From the NCBI GenBank assembly GCA_947632135.1, contig CANRNZ010000006.1, positions 1 through 37,557 of the forward strand: DNA of 37,557 nt. Direction: 5' to 3'. The notes below the pieces were generated by a model. That model did not search any database. It was given only the letters and a program-made list of their open reading frames with translations, and was not told the origin of the DNA. Position 1 is the first letter of the stretch. Each line of letters starts with the position of its first letter. This DNA comes from an uncultured Clostridia bacterium (GTDB lineage: Bacteria > Bacillota > Clostridia > Oscillospirales > CAG-272). A program made the position numbers and the translations under genes. Positions 7,333-17,174 of this stretch are shown here, piece after piece.

Positions 7333-9279
7333 TTACAAATCCCGAAAGCTTTCCTGTTCCTCGTAAAGTGTGAGAAGCCGTTCCTCAATCTCGTTTTTTC
7401 TCTTGTCAAGCTCCGCCGCCCTGACGTAGTCGGACGCCGCCTCTCCGTACAGCTCGTTTGAAACTCTCTCAAGCTCCTCCTCGAGCTCTTTTGTCTCGCG
7501 CATCACGTCTCGGCGGCGCTTTTCTGCCTGACGCGCCTCGGCGCTCTCTTTTTTTCTTCTGAGAAACAGCTCCTTTCCCGTGACGGCGTCTCCCTCGGGC
7601 GTGTCGCGCCTTATGTCCTCTTTCCCGCGCTCATCTCTTTCGGATTTCTCTCTTTTTCTTTTTTCTCTCGCTTCGAGGTACTCGTCGTACCCCCACCTGT
7701 AATCGACTGCCGATTTCTCGTATATTTCGATTACCCTCGTCGCGATTTTTTTCATAAAGTATCTGTCGTGGGATACTGCGATAACTGTGCCGTCGAAATT
7801 CTCCAGCGCGTTTTCGAGCGCCTCTCTCGACTGAATGTCAAGGTGGTTTGTCGGCTCGTCGAGTATCAGAAGATTCATTCCCGACATTATCAGCTTTGCG
7901 AGAGTCAGCCGCGCTCGCTCGCCGCCCGACAGAACATAGACTTGCTTAAAGGCGTCCTCCCCGCGAAACATGAACGACGCAAGAATATTTCTGAGGGCTG
8001 TTTCGTTTACGTTCGGGTGAGCGTCCCACAGCTCGTCTATCACTGTCTTTGAGAGGTCGAGAGCCTGATTTTCCTGGTCGTAGTAGCCTGTTTTTACGTT
8101 CGCGCCGAATTCGAAAAATCCGCCGAGAGGCGCTGCCTTTCCGAGAAGCACCTTCAAAAGAGTGGATTTGCCGACGCCGTTTGCGCCGGCGATAAACAGG
8201 CGCTCGCGTTTTTTTACCTCAAACGATACGTCCGAAAACAGTACGTTTGAGCCGTACCCCGCCGAGAGTTTTCTGACGGACAAAACGTCGTTTCCGCTCT
8301 CGACGTCGGACTTAAACGAAAATCTTATTGCGCGCGGCGCCTCTTTCGGCTTTTCGACCTTATCCATTCGCGCTATCGCCTTTTCACGGCTCTCGGCGGC
8401 GATAATATTACGCTCCCTGTTCAGTCGGCGCTGGTTTTCTATGTACGCCTCAAGCCGCGCTATCTCTTTTTGCTGAAGGTCGTACTTTTTTTCCGCCGCG
8501 GCGCGCTCCGCCGCCTTTTGCTTTACAAATCCCGAGTAGGGCGCGTTGTAAAGCTTTGCCCTGCCGTTTTCTATTTCGAGAGTTTTATTCGTGACTCTGT
8601 CGAGAAAATATCTGTCGTGGCTCACGACGATAAGAGTTTTTTTGTAGGACGCGAGGTGCTCCTCGAGCCATTCCATGGCGTCGGTATCGAGATGGTTTGT
8701 CGGCTCGTCGAGAATAAGAATGTCGGGTTCCCAAAGAAGCAGCCTTGCGAGTCCGATTCTCGCGCGCTCCCCTCCGCTGAAATCGGAAATCGGCTTTTCA
8801 AAGCTGTCGGGGGTAAATCCGAGGCGGAGCAGAATACTGCGGCACCTCGATTTGTAGTGCAGTCCGCCGTTTTCGACGTAGCGCGCGTTTACTCTCGAAA
8901 GCTCCGCGGCGAGAGTCGGGACGTCCTCTCCTTTGGCGTTTTCGAGAAGAGTCTCAAGCTTCGAAAGGCGCGCCTCGTCGCGGCACAGCTCGGGGTATGC
9001 GGCGTACATTCTCTCAAGCAGTGTGCCGCCGTCGGAATCGGCGTCGGAAAACGCCTCGTTTTGCTCCATCATGCCGACGGTGCGTTCTTTTGCCGTATAT
9101 ATGTTTCCCTCGGTCGGCTCCGTTTTTTTGCAAATCATATTCAGCAGGGTCGACTTGCCCGAGCCGTTGACGCCGACAATACCGAGTTTGTCCCCGTCCT
9201 CAACGGAAAACGACACGCCGCCGATTATTTCTTTTGCGCCGACATGAAAGGAAAGTCCGCTGACGCTGAGTATTATCAT
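7333..9279 (-). CDS. ABC-F family ATP-binding protein
   Basis: Two ABC domains, each with Walker A (GVNGSGKST, GANGVGKST), signature (SGGERAR) and Walker B (LILDEPTNHLD), no TM segments; coiled C-terminal extension. Confidence 0.92.
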   Translation of the reverse strand: MIILSVSGLSFHVGAKEIIGGVSFSVEDGDKLGIVGVNGSGKSTLLNMICKKTEPTEGNIYTAKERTVGMMEQNEAFSDADSDGGTLLERMYAAYPELCRDEARLSKLETLLENAKGEDVPTLAAELSRVNARYVENGGLHYKSRCRSILLRLGFTPDSFEKPISDFSGGERARIGLARLLLWEPDILILDEPTNHLDTDAMEWLEEHLASYKKTLIVVSHDRYFLDRVTNKTLEIENGRAKLYNAPYSGFVKQKAAERAAAEKKYDLQQKEIARLEAYIENQRRLNRERNIIAAESREKAIARMDKVEKPKEAPRAIRFSFKSDVESGNDVLSVRKLSAGYGSNVLFSDVSFEVKKRERLFIAGANGVGKSTLLKVLLGKAAPLGGFFEFGANVKTGYYDQENQALDLSKTVIDELWDAHPNVNETALRNILASFMFRGEDAFKQVYVLSGGERARLTLAKLIMSGMNLLILDEPTNHLDIQSREALENALENFDGTVIAVSHDRYFMKKIATRVIEIYEKSAVDYRWGYDEYLEAREKRKREKSERDERGKEDIRRDTPEGDAVTGKELFLRRKKESAEARQAEKRRRDVMRETKELEEELERVSNELYGEAASDYVRAAELDKRKNEIEERLLTLYEEQESFRDL

Positions 9280-9386
9280 AAGTTTTTCCCTTAATTTTTC
9301 TTTAACTTTTTTCTTATTTTTTCGTTTTTAAAGTTCTATAAAGCTTTGCCGTTTTAATTTTTAAAAATCAAAAAATCTTTTAAAAC

Positions 9387-9416
9387 GCGCCGTATCGTAC
9401 ATCTGCGACACGGCGC
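9387..9416 (-). terminator. Terminator downstream of the 9467-10645 gene
   Basis: GCGCCGT...ACGGCGC stem flanked by T-runs. Confidence 0.65.
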
Positions 9417-9466
9417 TTTTTTGTTTTTGTTTTTGAAATTTTAATTTTTTAAGTTTACATATTAAA

Positions 9467-10645
9467 TTAAAGCGCGATGTCGGTGTCCTCGCCGCCGTGT
9501 TCATCTTCACGGTCATAGTCATGTTCATAGCCGTCTAAATCGCCCGCTTTTGCCGACGCCGACCTTTTTAACCTTTTCGACGATTTTATATTCCCGTAGA
9601 ACGAGACGAGGATTTGCAGCCACAGCGCGACGCGGAACAGGCAGCTGACAAGAGAAAAGGAAAAGCCTTCGCTCTGAGCGAGAATGCATATAAGACGCGC
9701 GAGCGCCACCTGACCGCCGCAGCATACGGCGAAGACGGCGGCAAAAGCGTATTTTCTGTCTGTCCCCGGCCTTTCAATGCTCCTTCCTGCCTCCGCGGCG
9801 TAAAAAAGCATAAACGACACAAGCATGAGAAGCTCGTATGTCTTGACGGGGGAGTTCATCGCGCAGTTGTCATACGTGAAGTAAACGAGAAGGAGCATAA
9901 AAGCGCATTCGAGAGAGGCGCCCGCCGCGAAAAATCCGGTCGACGGCGCGCTTGACGGCATTCCGGTAACGAGCGAGACAAAATATACCGCCGCAATAAA
10001 GGCGAATATTGTTCTCAGTACGAAGAATATTTCGCGTCCCGTCGGAATGTCCTCGCTGAGAGAGAGCACACCGTACAGAACGGAAAAGCACGCCGCAAGC
10101 ATTGAAAAGAATACCTCGGCAAACGAAAGACTTCTTCTTTTGCCCTTTGAAAAGGAAAAATCCTTCCCGCACATAAAAAACGAAAAAATCGAAAGGAGAG
10201 CGCCGATAATAAATATCACGCAGGAAACGGCGGCGGAGGAGGAACCGTAAACGAAGTGACCGATTGAGGCGTCATATGAGAAGATCATCGCCCGGTAGAG
10301 AAAAACAGCGCCGATCAGCGCCAACGCCGGCGAAATAAAAAACAGCAGCATAAAAACTTTCTTTTTATCTACTTTATCTTTTTTTTGAATCCTTTCGGAT
10401 TTTTTTAACTTCTCGGAATTTTCGAAGCTTTCCGAATCTTCGGCCGCCTCGCCGATTTCGGCGTTTGCGGTATTTTCGGTATTTACGAGGCTCTCGGATT
10501 TTTCCGAGCTTTCAACCCCGTCGGGATTTTCGCCGTCACCAACCCCACCGCTTTTGTTAAAATTCAAATTATTAAAATTATTCAACTTTTTAACTCTCTT
10601 CAATATATAAATATAGTATACTCTCTGACGCCCGACATTTAACAA
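9467..10645 (-). CDS. Multi-pass membrane protein of unknown function with low-complexity charged N-terminus
   Basis: Several hydrophobic helices (VFMLLFFISPALALIGAVFLY, SCVIFIIGALLSIFSFF etc.); 5' end rich in Asn/Ser/Glu; true start uncertain. Confidence 0.6.
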   Translation of the reverse strand: MLNVGRQRVYYIYILKRVKKLNNFNNLNFNKSGGVGDGENPDGVESSEKSESLVNTENTANAEIGEAAEDSESFENSEKLKKSERIQKKDKVDKKKVFMLLFFISPALALIGAVFLYRAMIFSYDASIGHFVYGSSSAAVSCVIFIIGALLSIFSFFMCGKDFSFSKGKRRSLSFAEVFFSMLAACFSVLYGVLSLSEDIPTGREIFFVLRTIFAFIAAVYFVSLVTGMPSSAPSTGFFAAGASLECAFMLLLVYFTYDNCAMNSPVKTYELLMLVSFMLFYAAEAGRSIERPGTDRKYAFAAVFAVCCGGQVALARLICILAQSEGFSFSLVSCLFRVALWLQILVSFYGNIKSSKRLKRSASAKAGDLDGYEHDYDREDEHGGEDTDIAL

Positions 10646-10667
10646 ATATTTTATAATAACTCAATTC

Positions 10668-10805
10668 GATTGGACTGCACGCAAAATCCTTATGACATTA
10701 AACTGATAGAAACACCAAAACTTTCTAATGATTGCACGCGAAACCTCTGTGCCATTTAAACTGCGGTTACATCAAAAATTTCGGTAGATTGTTTACGAAA
10801 CCTCT
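10668..10805. repeat. Degenerate tandem repeat, period about 57-62 bp, about 2.3 units
   Basis: GATTGGACTGCACGCAAAATCCTTATGACATTAAACTG... / GATTGCACGCGAAACCTCTGTGCCATTTAAACTG... / GATTGTTTACGAAACCTCTGTGG... Confidence 0.75.
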
Positions 10806-10938
10806 GTGGTATTATACCACGAAGCAAAAATGCTTGCTTGCAAGAGCATTTTTGCGAGGCCGTCAATATCGAGCCTGCGGTGAAACCGCAGCAAAAGCGG
10901 AGCTTTTGGGATTTGCGAAGCAAATCTGCGAAGATATT
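10806..10938. other. Cluster of five short hairpins, the last three enclosed by an outer stem (candidate structured RNA or DNA element)
   Basis: GTGGTAT-T-ATACCAC; GCAAAAATGCT...AGCATTTTTGC; CTGCGGT-GAA-ACCGCAG; CAAAAGC-GGA-GCTTTTG; GATTTGC-GAA-GCAAATC; outer AATATC/GATATT. Confidence 0.6.
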
Positions 10939-11107
10939 ATAACATAATTATGGATATCTATCAAGTAATAAAACAATAAAAAGTAAGAAAAAGAAAAAAA
11001 CGGAAAAACCTCCCGTATAAACACACGCCTCGCAAACATTGTGCAAAATCAACAAAAAACACGCTTAAATTTCTCTGTAATTTCTAATAGACAAAAAATA
11101 AAAAATC

Positions 11108-11136
11108 TTGCAATTTAAGGATTCGTATGGTAGAAT
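11108..11136 (+). promoter_or_regulatory. Sigma-A-type promoter of the S10 ribosomal operon
   Basis: TTGCAA, 17-nt spacer, TAGAAT about 255 bp upstream of rpsJ. Confidence 0.7.
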
Positions 11137-11142
11137 ATCAAG

Positions 11143-11390
11143 GCATGGTGTGATTTACATGAGAGGTTGCTGTCGCCAAATGTCACAGCGGCAGGTAATT
11201 CGCGTGTAACTTGTCCCCTGTATATCGGTACGGCGGGACATTGTACACAAAAACACGCGGCAATCGTGATGTCGTATCCGGATTTGAGCCGTAGTTACTC
11301 ACGTCTCATTATCCGGTAACTTTCAGCAGGACATTGAAACGCCCGAGCGCGTGTACAACCCGTGACGATTATATAAGGAGGAAAAACAAG
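11143..11390 (+). promoter_or_regulatory. Structured 5' leader of the S10 operon
   Basis: Complementary segments: TTGCTGT/ACAGCGG; CGCGTGT/ACACGCG enclosing TGTCCC/GGGACA; CCGGAT/ATCCGG. Confidence 0.55.
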
Positions 11391-11702
11391 GTGGCAGCAA
11401 GTGAAAAAATCAGAGTGAGACTGAGCAGCTACGAGCACACGCTTATCGATTCCGCAGCGGCTAAAATAGTCGACATAGCGAAGAGAAACGGCGCCGAGGT
11501 GTCAGGTCCCATTCCCCTTCCCACGCAGAAGGAGATAATCACAATTCTTCGCGCGGTCCACAAGGACAAGGACAGCCGCGAACAGTTTGAGCAGCGCACA
11601 CACAAGAGACTCATCGAGATACGCAAGCCCTCAAAGGAGCTTGTCGAGGCTCTCATGGGCGTTGAGCTCCCTGCGGGCGTCGATATAGACGTAAAAATCT
11701 GA
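11391..11702 (+). CDS. rpsJ: 30S ribosomal protein S10
   Basis: S10 sequence ([43 protein letters not shown]); GTG start after AAGGAGG. Confidence 0.97.
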   Translation: MAASEKIRVRLSSYEHTLIDSAAAKIVDIAKRNGAEVSGPIPLPTQKEIITILRAVHKDKDSREQFEQRTHKRLIEIRKPSKELVEALMGVELPAGVDIDVKI

Positions 11703-11878
11703 GCGTCCGCAAAAAAGCCGAACCCCGCCGTACAGAGCGCAGTTCCGCTTTGCCGAAAAAGGCACGGCGGCAGCTTGATGACGGTAAGGTCACGTTGGCG
11801 TTTTCGGGCGGCTCCCGACAAAATTAAGAATTAAAAAAGAAACGTCAACCAATAACCTTTAAAAGGAGAAAGAAATCA

Positions 11879-12511
11879 ATGAAAAAAGGAATCATCGGAA
11901 AAAAGCTCGGTATGACCCAGATATTTGCCGACAACGGTGAGGTTATTCCCGTTACGGTGATAGAAGCGGGACCTTGCAGTGTAGTTCAGAAGAAAACGGC
12001 TGAAAAAGACGGATACGACGCAGTTCAGCTCGGTTTCGAGGATATCAGGGAAAAGCTGGTAAACAAGCCCTTTGCGGGACACTTTAAGAAAGCCGGTGTC
12101 AGCGCGAAGAGACATCTCAAGGAGTTCCGTCTTGAGGGCGCCGCAGATATGGCTCCCGGCGATGTAGTGGCCGCCGATACCTTCGCCGCAGGCGAGAAGG
12201 TCGACATTACAGGCATTACAAAGGGCCGCGGATACACAGGCGCCGTAAAGAGATGGGGCAACCACATTCTGAAAATGACACACGGTACCGGTCCCATACA
12301 CCGCCAGGTCGGTTCAATGGGCGCGTGCTCGACTCCTTCCAGAGTTTATAAAAACAAGAAGATGGCAGGTCAGTACGGTAATGAGCAGGTAACGGTGCTC
12401 AATCTTGAAGTTGTAAAAGTAGACGCGGAGAAGAACCTCGTCGCGGTCAAGGGAGCTGTTCCCGGCGCGCGCGGCGGAATAGTTTTCATTCGCGACAGCG
12501 TTAAAGCATAA
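11879..12511 (+). CDS. rplC: 50S ribosomal protein L3
   Basis: [15 protein letters not shown]...[12 protein letters not shown]...[27 protein letters not shown]. Confidence 0.98.
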   Translation: MKKGIIGKKLGMTQIFADNGEVIPVTVIEAGPCSVVQKKTAEKDGYDAVQLGFEDIREKLVNKPFAGHFKKAGVSAKRHLKEFRLEGAADMAPGDVVAADTFAAGEKVDITGITKGRGYTGAVKRWGNHILKMTHGTGPIHRQVGSMGACSTPSRVYKNKKMAGQYGNEQVTVLNLEVVKVDAEKNLVAVKGAVPGARGGIVFIRDSVKA

Positions 12512-12531
12512 GTCGAAAGGAGGAAATGAAA

Positions 12532-13158
12532 ATGCCAGAAATCAAGGTAGTTAATATGGCGGGAAACGACGTCGGAACAATGGAGCTTTCCGATAAGGTT
12601 TTCGGTGCCGAAGTAAATACGGCTGTCCTCCACGCGGCAGTAGTAGCTTACCTGTCAAATCAGAGACAGGGCACACAGTCCACGCTCACTCGCACGGAAG
12701 TTTCCGGCGGCGGCAAGAAGCCGTGGAGACAGAAAGACTCGGGCAGAGCTCGTCAGGGTTCGACCCGCGCTCCTCAGTGGACTCACGGCGGAGTCGCTCT
12801 CGGTCCGAAGCCCCGTCTTTACAAAGTTAAGTTAAACAAGAACGTGCGTCGGGTAGCAATGTTCAGCGCGCTGTCCTCCAAGGTCGCCTCGGGCGAGATG
12901 ATAGTAGTGGACAGCATAGCGTGTTCGGAGTACAAGACGAAGACGATGGTAAAAATGCTCGCCGATATAAAAGCCGCAAAGAAGTCTCTCGTGGTTCTTC
13001 CCGAGAACGACAAGACGGTAATCGGAAGCCTTAACAACATCGAGGGCGTTAAGGTGAGCCAGTGGAACACACTGAATGTCTACGACATAATGAACTGTGA
13101 TTCGCTCGTCGTCGCAAAGGACGCCGTAAATAAGATTCAGGAGGTGTACGACGCATGA
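12532..13158 (+). CDS. rplD: 50S ribosomal protein L4
   Basis: L4 signature RQGTQSTLTRTEVSGGGKKPWRQKDSGRARQGSTRAPQW; start 12532 (or 12526). Confidence 0.97.
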   Translation: MPEIKVVNMAGNDVGTMELSDKVFGAEVNTAVLHAAVVAYLSNQRQGTQSTLTRTEVSGGGKKPWRQKDSGRARQGSTRAPQWTHGGVALGPKPRLYKVKLNKNVRRVAMFSALSSKVASGEMIVVDSIACSEYKTKTMVKMLADIKAAKKSLVVLPENDKTVIGSLNNIEGVKVSQWNTLNVYDIMNCDSLVVAKDAVNKIQEVYDA

Positions 13159-13448
13159 AATTCGCTCAGGATATAATTTTAAAACCGATTATCACAGAAA
13201 AGTCCATGGACATGATTGCGGATAAGAAGTACACTTTTAAGGTGGCAAAGAACGCCACGAAGCCCGAAATCGCAAGCGCCGCGGAGAAGCTTTTCGGAGT
13301 TGAGGTAAAATCCGTAAACACCGTAAACGTAAAGAGAAAGCCCAAGAGACTCCGCTACGCCGAGGGATACACGGCATCTTGGAAAAAGGCTGTGGTTCAG
13401 CTTACCGAAAAATCCAAGACGATTGAATTTTTTGAAGGTATGAACTGA
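13155..13448 (+). CDS. rplW: 50S ribosomal protein L23
   Basis: IILKPIITEKSMDM...YTFKVAKNATKPEI. Confidence 0.97.
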   Translation: MKFAQDIILKPIITEKSMDMIADKKYTFKVAKNATKPEIASAAEKLFGVEVKSVNTVNVKRKPKRLRYAEGYTASWKKAVVQLTEKSKTIEFFEGMN

Positions 13449-13466
13449 GAAAAGGAGGACTGAGAA

Positions 13467-14297
13467 ATGCCAACGATTAAATATAAGCCGACGACACCGG
13501 CAAGAAGACACATGACAGTTCCTTCCTTCGAGGAGCTCACGAAGTTCAAGCCGGAAAAAAGTCTTATCGAAATAAAAAAGAAGCATTCCGGAAGAAACAA
13601 TTTCGGAAGAATAACCGTCCGTCACAAGGGCGGCGGGAACAAGAAGAAGTACCGTATAATCGACTTCAAGCGCACAAGCGCCGAGAAGGCGACCGTCATC
13701 GGAATAGAGTATGACCCCAACAGAACCGCATATATCGCTCTTCTGAAGGATGAGGCGGGCAACAAGAGCTATATCATAGCTCCCGTCGGAGTGACGGACG
13801 GCGACGTCCTCTACACCGGCGCTGACGCCGACATCAAGGTCGGAAACACTCTTCCGATTGCGAATATCCCGGTAGGTACTTTTATTCACAACATCGAGCT
13901 TTACCCCGGAAAGGGCGGACAGCTCGTGCGCTCCGCGGGCGCTCAGGCGCAGCTTATGGCAAAGGAGGGCTCCATGGCTCAGGTCAGACTTCCCTCCGGC
14001 GAGGTTCGCTATATCCGCATGGACTGCGTTGCGACAATCGGTCAGGTGAGCAACATCGAGCACGACACCGTGAAAATCGGTAAAGCCGGTAAGAAGCGCC
14101 ACATGGGCGTAAGACCCACGGTCCGCGGCTCCGTCATGAACCCGTGCGACCACCCGCACGGAGGCGGCGAGGGCAAATCTCCCGTCGGCCGTCCCGGCCC
14201 TGTAACTCCTTGGGGTAAGCCCGCTCTCGGACTTAAGACAAGAAACAAGAAGGCAAGAACAGACAAGTTTATCGTAAAACGCCGCAACAGCAAGTAA
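13467..14297 (+). CDS. rplB: 50S ribosomal protein L2
   Basis: L2 sequence incl. [15 protein letters not shown] and [33 protein letters not shown]. Confidence 0.98.
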   Translation: MPTIKYKPTTPARRHMTVPSFEELTKFKPEKSLIEIKKKHSGRNNFGRITVRHKGGGNKKKYRIIDFKRTSAEKATVIGIEYDPNRTAYIALLKDEAGNKSYIIAPVGVTDGDVLYTGADADIKVGNTLPIANIPVGTFIHNIELYPGKGGQLVRSAGAQAQLMAKEGSMAQVRLPSGEVRYIRMDCVATIGQVSNIEHDTVKIGKAGKKRHMGVRPTVRGSVMNPCDHPHGGGEGKSPVGRPGPVTPWGKPALGLKTRNKKARTDKFIVKRRNSK

Positions 14298-14314
14298 GGA
14301 AGGAGGCATAACAA

Positions 14315-14596
14315 ATGAGCAGAAGCTTAAAGAAAGCACCCTTTGTCGAGGCGAAGCTGTTTGCACGCGTTTGCGCCATGAACGATAAGGGGGAAAAGAA
14401 AGTACTCAAGACATGGTCGAGAGCATCTACGATATACCCCGAGTTCGTAGGGCACACGATAGCTGTCCACGACGGAAGGAAGCATTTCCCGGTATACGTT
14501 ACCGAGGATATGATAGGACACAAGCTCGGCGAATTTGCCCCTACGAGAACATTCAAGGGACACGCCGGCTCAAAGACGTCCAACAACGGCAAATAA
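14315..14596 (+). CDS. rpsS: 30S ribosomal protein S19
   Basis: [15 protein letters not shown]...[48 protein letters not shown]. Confidence 0.98.
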   Translation: MSRSLKKAPFVEAKLFARVCAMNDKGEKKVLKTWSRASTIYPEFVGHTIAVHDGRKHFPVYVTEDMIGHKLGEFAPTRTFKGHAGSKTSNNGK

Positions 14597-14621
14597 GTAA
14601 GAGGGAGGAAACGAGATAATT

Positions 14622-14963
14622 ATGGAAAAGGAAGCAAGATCATACCTTAAATTTGTCCGCATCTCCCCTCGCAAGGTCAAAATAGTGCTTGACCTTATAA
14701 GAGGCAAGGATGTCGCCACGGCGCGCGGTGTTCTGAAAAACACGCCGAAGGCCGCGAGCGAGCATCTCATAAAGCTTCTTGACAGAGTAGTTGCAGACGC
14801 AGAAAACAACTTCTCAATGGATCGTGAAAATCTCTACGTATCGGAGTGCTTTGTCACCCCCGGCATGACGCTGAAGAGAATAATGCCGCGCGGCAAGGGA
14901 AGCGCTGACAGAATACTGAAGAGAACAAGCCACATTACCATTGCGGTAAAAGAAAAGGAATAG
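14622..14963 (+). CDS. rplV: 50S ribosomal protein L22
   Basis: YLKFVRISPRKVKIVLDLIRGK...RIMPRGKGSADRILKRTSHITI. Confidence 0.97.
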   Translation: MEKEARSYLKFVRISPRKVKIVLDLIRGKDVATARGVLKNTPKAASEHLIKLLDRVVADAENNFSMDRENLYVSECFVTPGMTLKRIMPRGKGSADRILKRTSHITIAVKEKE

Positions 14964-14979
14964 GAGGAAAAACTGAATT

Positions 14980-15780
14980 ATGGGCCAGAAAGTAAATCCC
15001 CACGGTCTGCGTGTCGGCGTAATTAAAAATTGGGATTCGAGATGGTACGCAAAAGATGAAAAATTCGGCGATATCCTCGTATCCGATTACAATATCAGAA
15101 AATACCTGAAAACAAAGCTTCAGGCGGCGGGCGTCCCCAAAGTCGAGATAGAGAGGGACAACACCGGAAGAGTCAGAGTATTCATACACTGTGCGAAGCC
15201 GGGTATGGTAATAGGACGTCAGGGCGCGGACATCGAAAAGCTAAGAGTAGAGCTTGAGAAGATGGTGTCGGCTCCCGTATCGGTCAACGTCGTCGAGGTA
15301 CGCCCCGTCGACCTTTGCGCTCAGCTTGTCGCCGAGAACATCGCAAGCCAGCTTGAGCACCGTATATCCTTCCGCCGCGCAATGAAGCAGTCCATAGGAC
15401 GCACGATGAGAATGGGCGCGAAAGGTATAAAGGTAACGGTAAGCGGACGCCTCGGCGGAGCCGAGATAGCGCGCACCGAGCACTACCATGACGGAACAAT
15501 CCCGCTTCAGACTATCCGCGCCGATATCGACTACGGCTTCTGGGAAGCGAATACGACCTACGGAAAGATAGGCGTTAAGGTATGGATATACAAAGGCGAG
15601 GTCCTTCCCGAGGTTGCAAGAACTCAGACCGCAGCCACAGAGGAGCGCCGTCAGAGACGCGAGCGCCGCGACAGCCGTCCTCCGAGAAGGAACTACGGTG
15701 ACAGAAACAACGGCGAGCGCCGCGGAGCAAGACCTCAGAACAGAGGTCCGAGGACTTCCCAAGAAGGAGGTAACCGCTAA
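14980..15780 (+). CDS. rpsC: 30S ribosomal protein S3 with Arg-rich C-terminal tail
   Basis: [24 protein letters not shown]...; tail [36 protein letters not shown]. Confidence 0.98.
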   Translation: MGQKVNPHGLRVGVIKNWDSRWYAKDEKFGDILVSDYNIRKYLKTKLQAAGVPKVEIERDNTGRVRVFIHCAKPGMVIGRQGADIEKLRVELEKMVSAPVSVNVVEVRPVDLCAQLVAENIASQLEHRISFRRAMKQSIGRTMRMGAKGIKVTVSGRLGGAEIARTEHYHDGTIPLQTIRADIDYGFWEANTTYGKIGVKVWIYKGEVLPEVARTQTAATEERRQRRERRDSRPPRRNYGDRNNGERRGARPQNRGPRTSQEGGNR

Positions 15781-16217
15781 TGTTGATGCCAAAGAGAGTA
15801 AAGTACAGAAGAGTACACAGGGGCCGTCTCAAGGGTGAGGCGCACCGTGGAAACAAAATAACAAACGGCAGCTACGGACTCGTCGCGCTTGAACCCGCAT
15901 GGATAACAAGCAATCAGATAGAGGCGGCCCGTATCGCCATGACCCGTTACATCCGCCGCGGCGGTCAGGTGTGGATTAAGATATTCCCCGACAAGCCGAT
16001 AACGGAGAAGCCCGCCGAGACCCGAATGGGTTCAGGTAAAGGCTCGCCCGAGTACTGGGTGGCGGTCGTAAAGCCGGGTCGCGTCATGTTCGAGATGGAC
16101 GGCGTTTCCGAGGAGGTTGCAAAGGAGGCTATGCGTCTCGCAATGCACAAATTCCCCATTAAGTGCCGCTTTGTCACAAAGGAGCAACTCGATAAGGAAC
16201 AGGAGGGTAAGCTGTGA
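15780..16217 (+). CDS. rplP: 50S ribosomal protein L16
   Basis: [16 protein letters not shown]...[22 protein letters not shown]; start overlaps the rpsC stop. Confidence 0.98.
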   Translation: MLMPKRVKYRRVHRGRLKGEAHRGNKITNGSYGLVALEPAWITSNQIEAARIAMTRYIRRGGQVWIKIFPDKPITEKPAETRMGSGKGSPEYWVAVVKPGRVMFEMDGVSEEVAKEAMRLAMHKFPIKCRFVTKEQLDKEQEGKL

Positions 16218-16402
16218 AAGCATCAGAACTCAGAAAGATGTCCGCTCAGGATCTGGACAAGAAACTCGCAGAGCTCAAGGACGAGCTTTTCAAGCTCCGT
16301 TTTCAGCATGCGATAAATCAGCTTGACAACCCTCACAAAATCGCGGATGTCAAAAAAGATATCGCACGTGTAATGACAGTCATTACCGAGAAGAATGCGT
16401 AA
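16214..16402 (+). CDS. rpmC: 50S ribosomal protein L29
   Basis: [40 protein letters not shown]. Confidence 0.97.
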   Translation: MKASELRKMSAQDLDKKLAELKDELFKLRFQHAINQLDNPHKIADVKKDIARVMTVITEKNA

Positions 16403-16416
16403 AGGGGGAAGCATAG

Positions 16417-16680
16417 ATGGCAAACGAAAACCGTAACCTGAGAAAAACAAGAGTGGGAATGGTTGTCAGTGACAAGATGGACAAGACTGTCGTTGTCGCT
16501 ATCGTTGACAATGTAAAGCACCCCACATACGGAAAGATAATCAAGAGAACCACAAAGATTCACGCGCATGACGAAAACAACGCCTGCGGCGTCGGCGATA
16601 AGGTTCAGGTAATGGAGACGAGACCTCTTTCCAAGACAAAGAGATGGAGAATCGTCAGGGTTATCGAGAAGGCGAAATAA
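16417..16680 (+). CDS. rpsQ: 30S ribosomal protein S17
   Basis: [44 protein letters not shown]. Confidence 0.97.
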   Translation: MANENRNLRKTRVGMVVSDKMDKTVVVAIVDNVKHPTYGKIIKRTTKIHAHDENNACGVGDKVQVMETRPLSKTKRWRIVRVIEKAK

Positions 16681-16790
16681 TTAAACGTTAAACACTTCAA
16701 TTAAACATTCAATTACTATTTAATTTTAATTGTTAATTGAACGGGGTACGTCAAAGAGCGTGCCGTAAAAATACAGGAGGACAGATAGCT

Positions 16791-17159
16791 ATGATTCAGC
16801 AGCAATCATTGATGAAGGTAGCCGACAACACCGGTGCTAAGGAGCTTATGTGCATCAGAGTGCTTGGCGGTACCGGCAGGCGCTATGCCAATATCGGAGA
16901 TGTTGTCGTAGCGTGCGTAAAGAAGGCGTCGCCCGGCGGCGTCGTCAAAAAAGGTGATGTTGTACGTGCTGTGGTCGTCAGAAGTGCAAAAGGTATTCGC
17001 CGCGCCGACGGTTCATATATCAGGTTTGACGAAAACGCAGCAGTAATAATCAACGACGATAAAAACCCCAAGGGAACACGTATATTCGGCCCCGTGGCGC
17101 GCGAGCTCCGCGAGAAGGAATACACAAAGATACTCTCCCTTGCGCCTGAAGTTCTTTGA
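16791..17159 (+). CDS. rplN: 50S ribosomal protein L14
   Basis: [33 protein letters not shown]; start at 16791 after AGGAGG, not 16737. Confidence 0.98.
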   Translation: MIQQQSLMKVADNTGAKELMCIRVLGGTGRRYANIGDVVVACVKKASPGGVVKKGDVVRAVVVRSAKGIRRADGSYIRFDENAAVIINDDKNPKGTRIFGPVARELREKEYTKILSLAPEVL

Positions 17160-17174
17160 TCGGAGGAAGTAAAG

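Noticed and set aside
7333-9279. Antibiotic-resistance ABC-F determinant
   Set aside because: ABC-F proteins include many housekeeping members; sequence alone, without subfamily phylogeny, does not support a resistance call.
8470-9294. 274-aa plus-strand ORF opposite the ABC-F gene
   Set aside because: Antisense shadow ORF of a well-supported coding region.
10668-10938. CRISPR or T-box array upstream of rpsJ
   Set aside because: Repeats are degenerate, no spacer pattern; no T-box AGGGTGGNACCGCG-like sequence seen.
13179-14366. 395-aa minus-strand ORF opposite rplW/rplB
   Set aside because: Fully antisense to ribosomal protein genes; product of codon bias.
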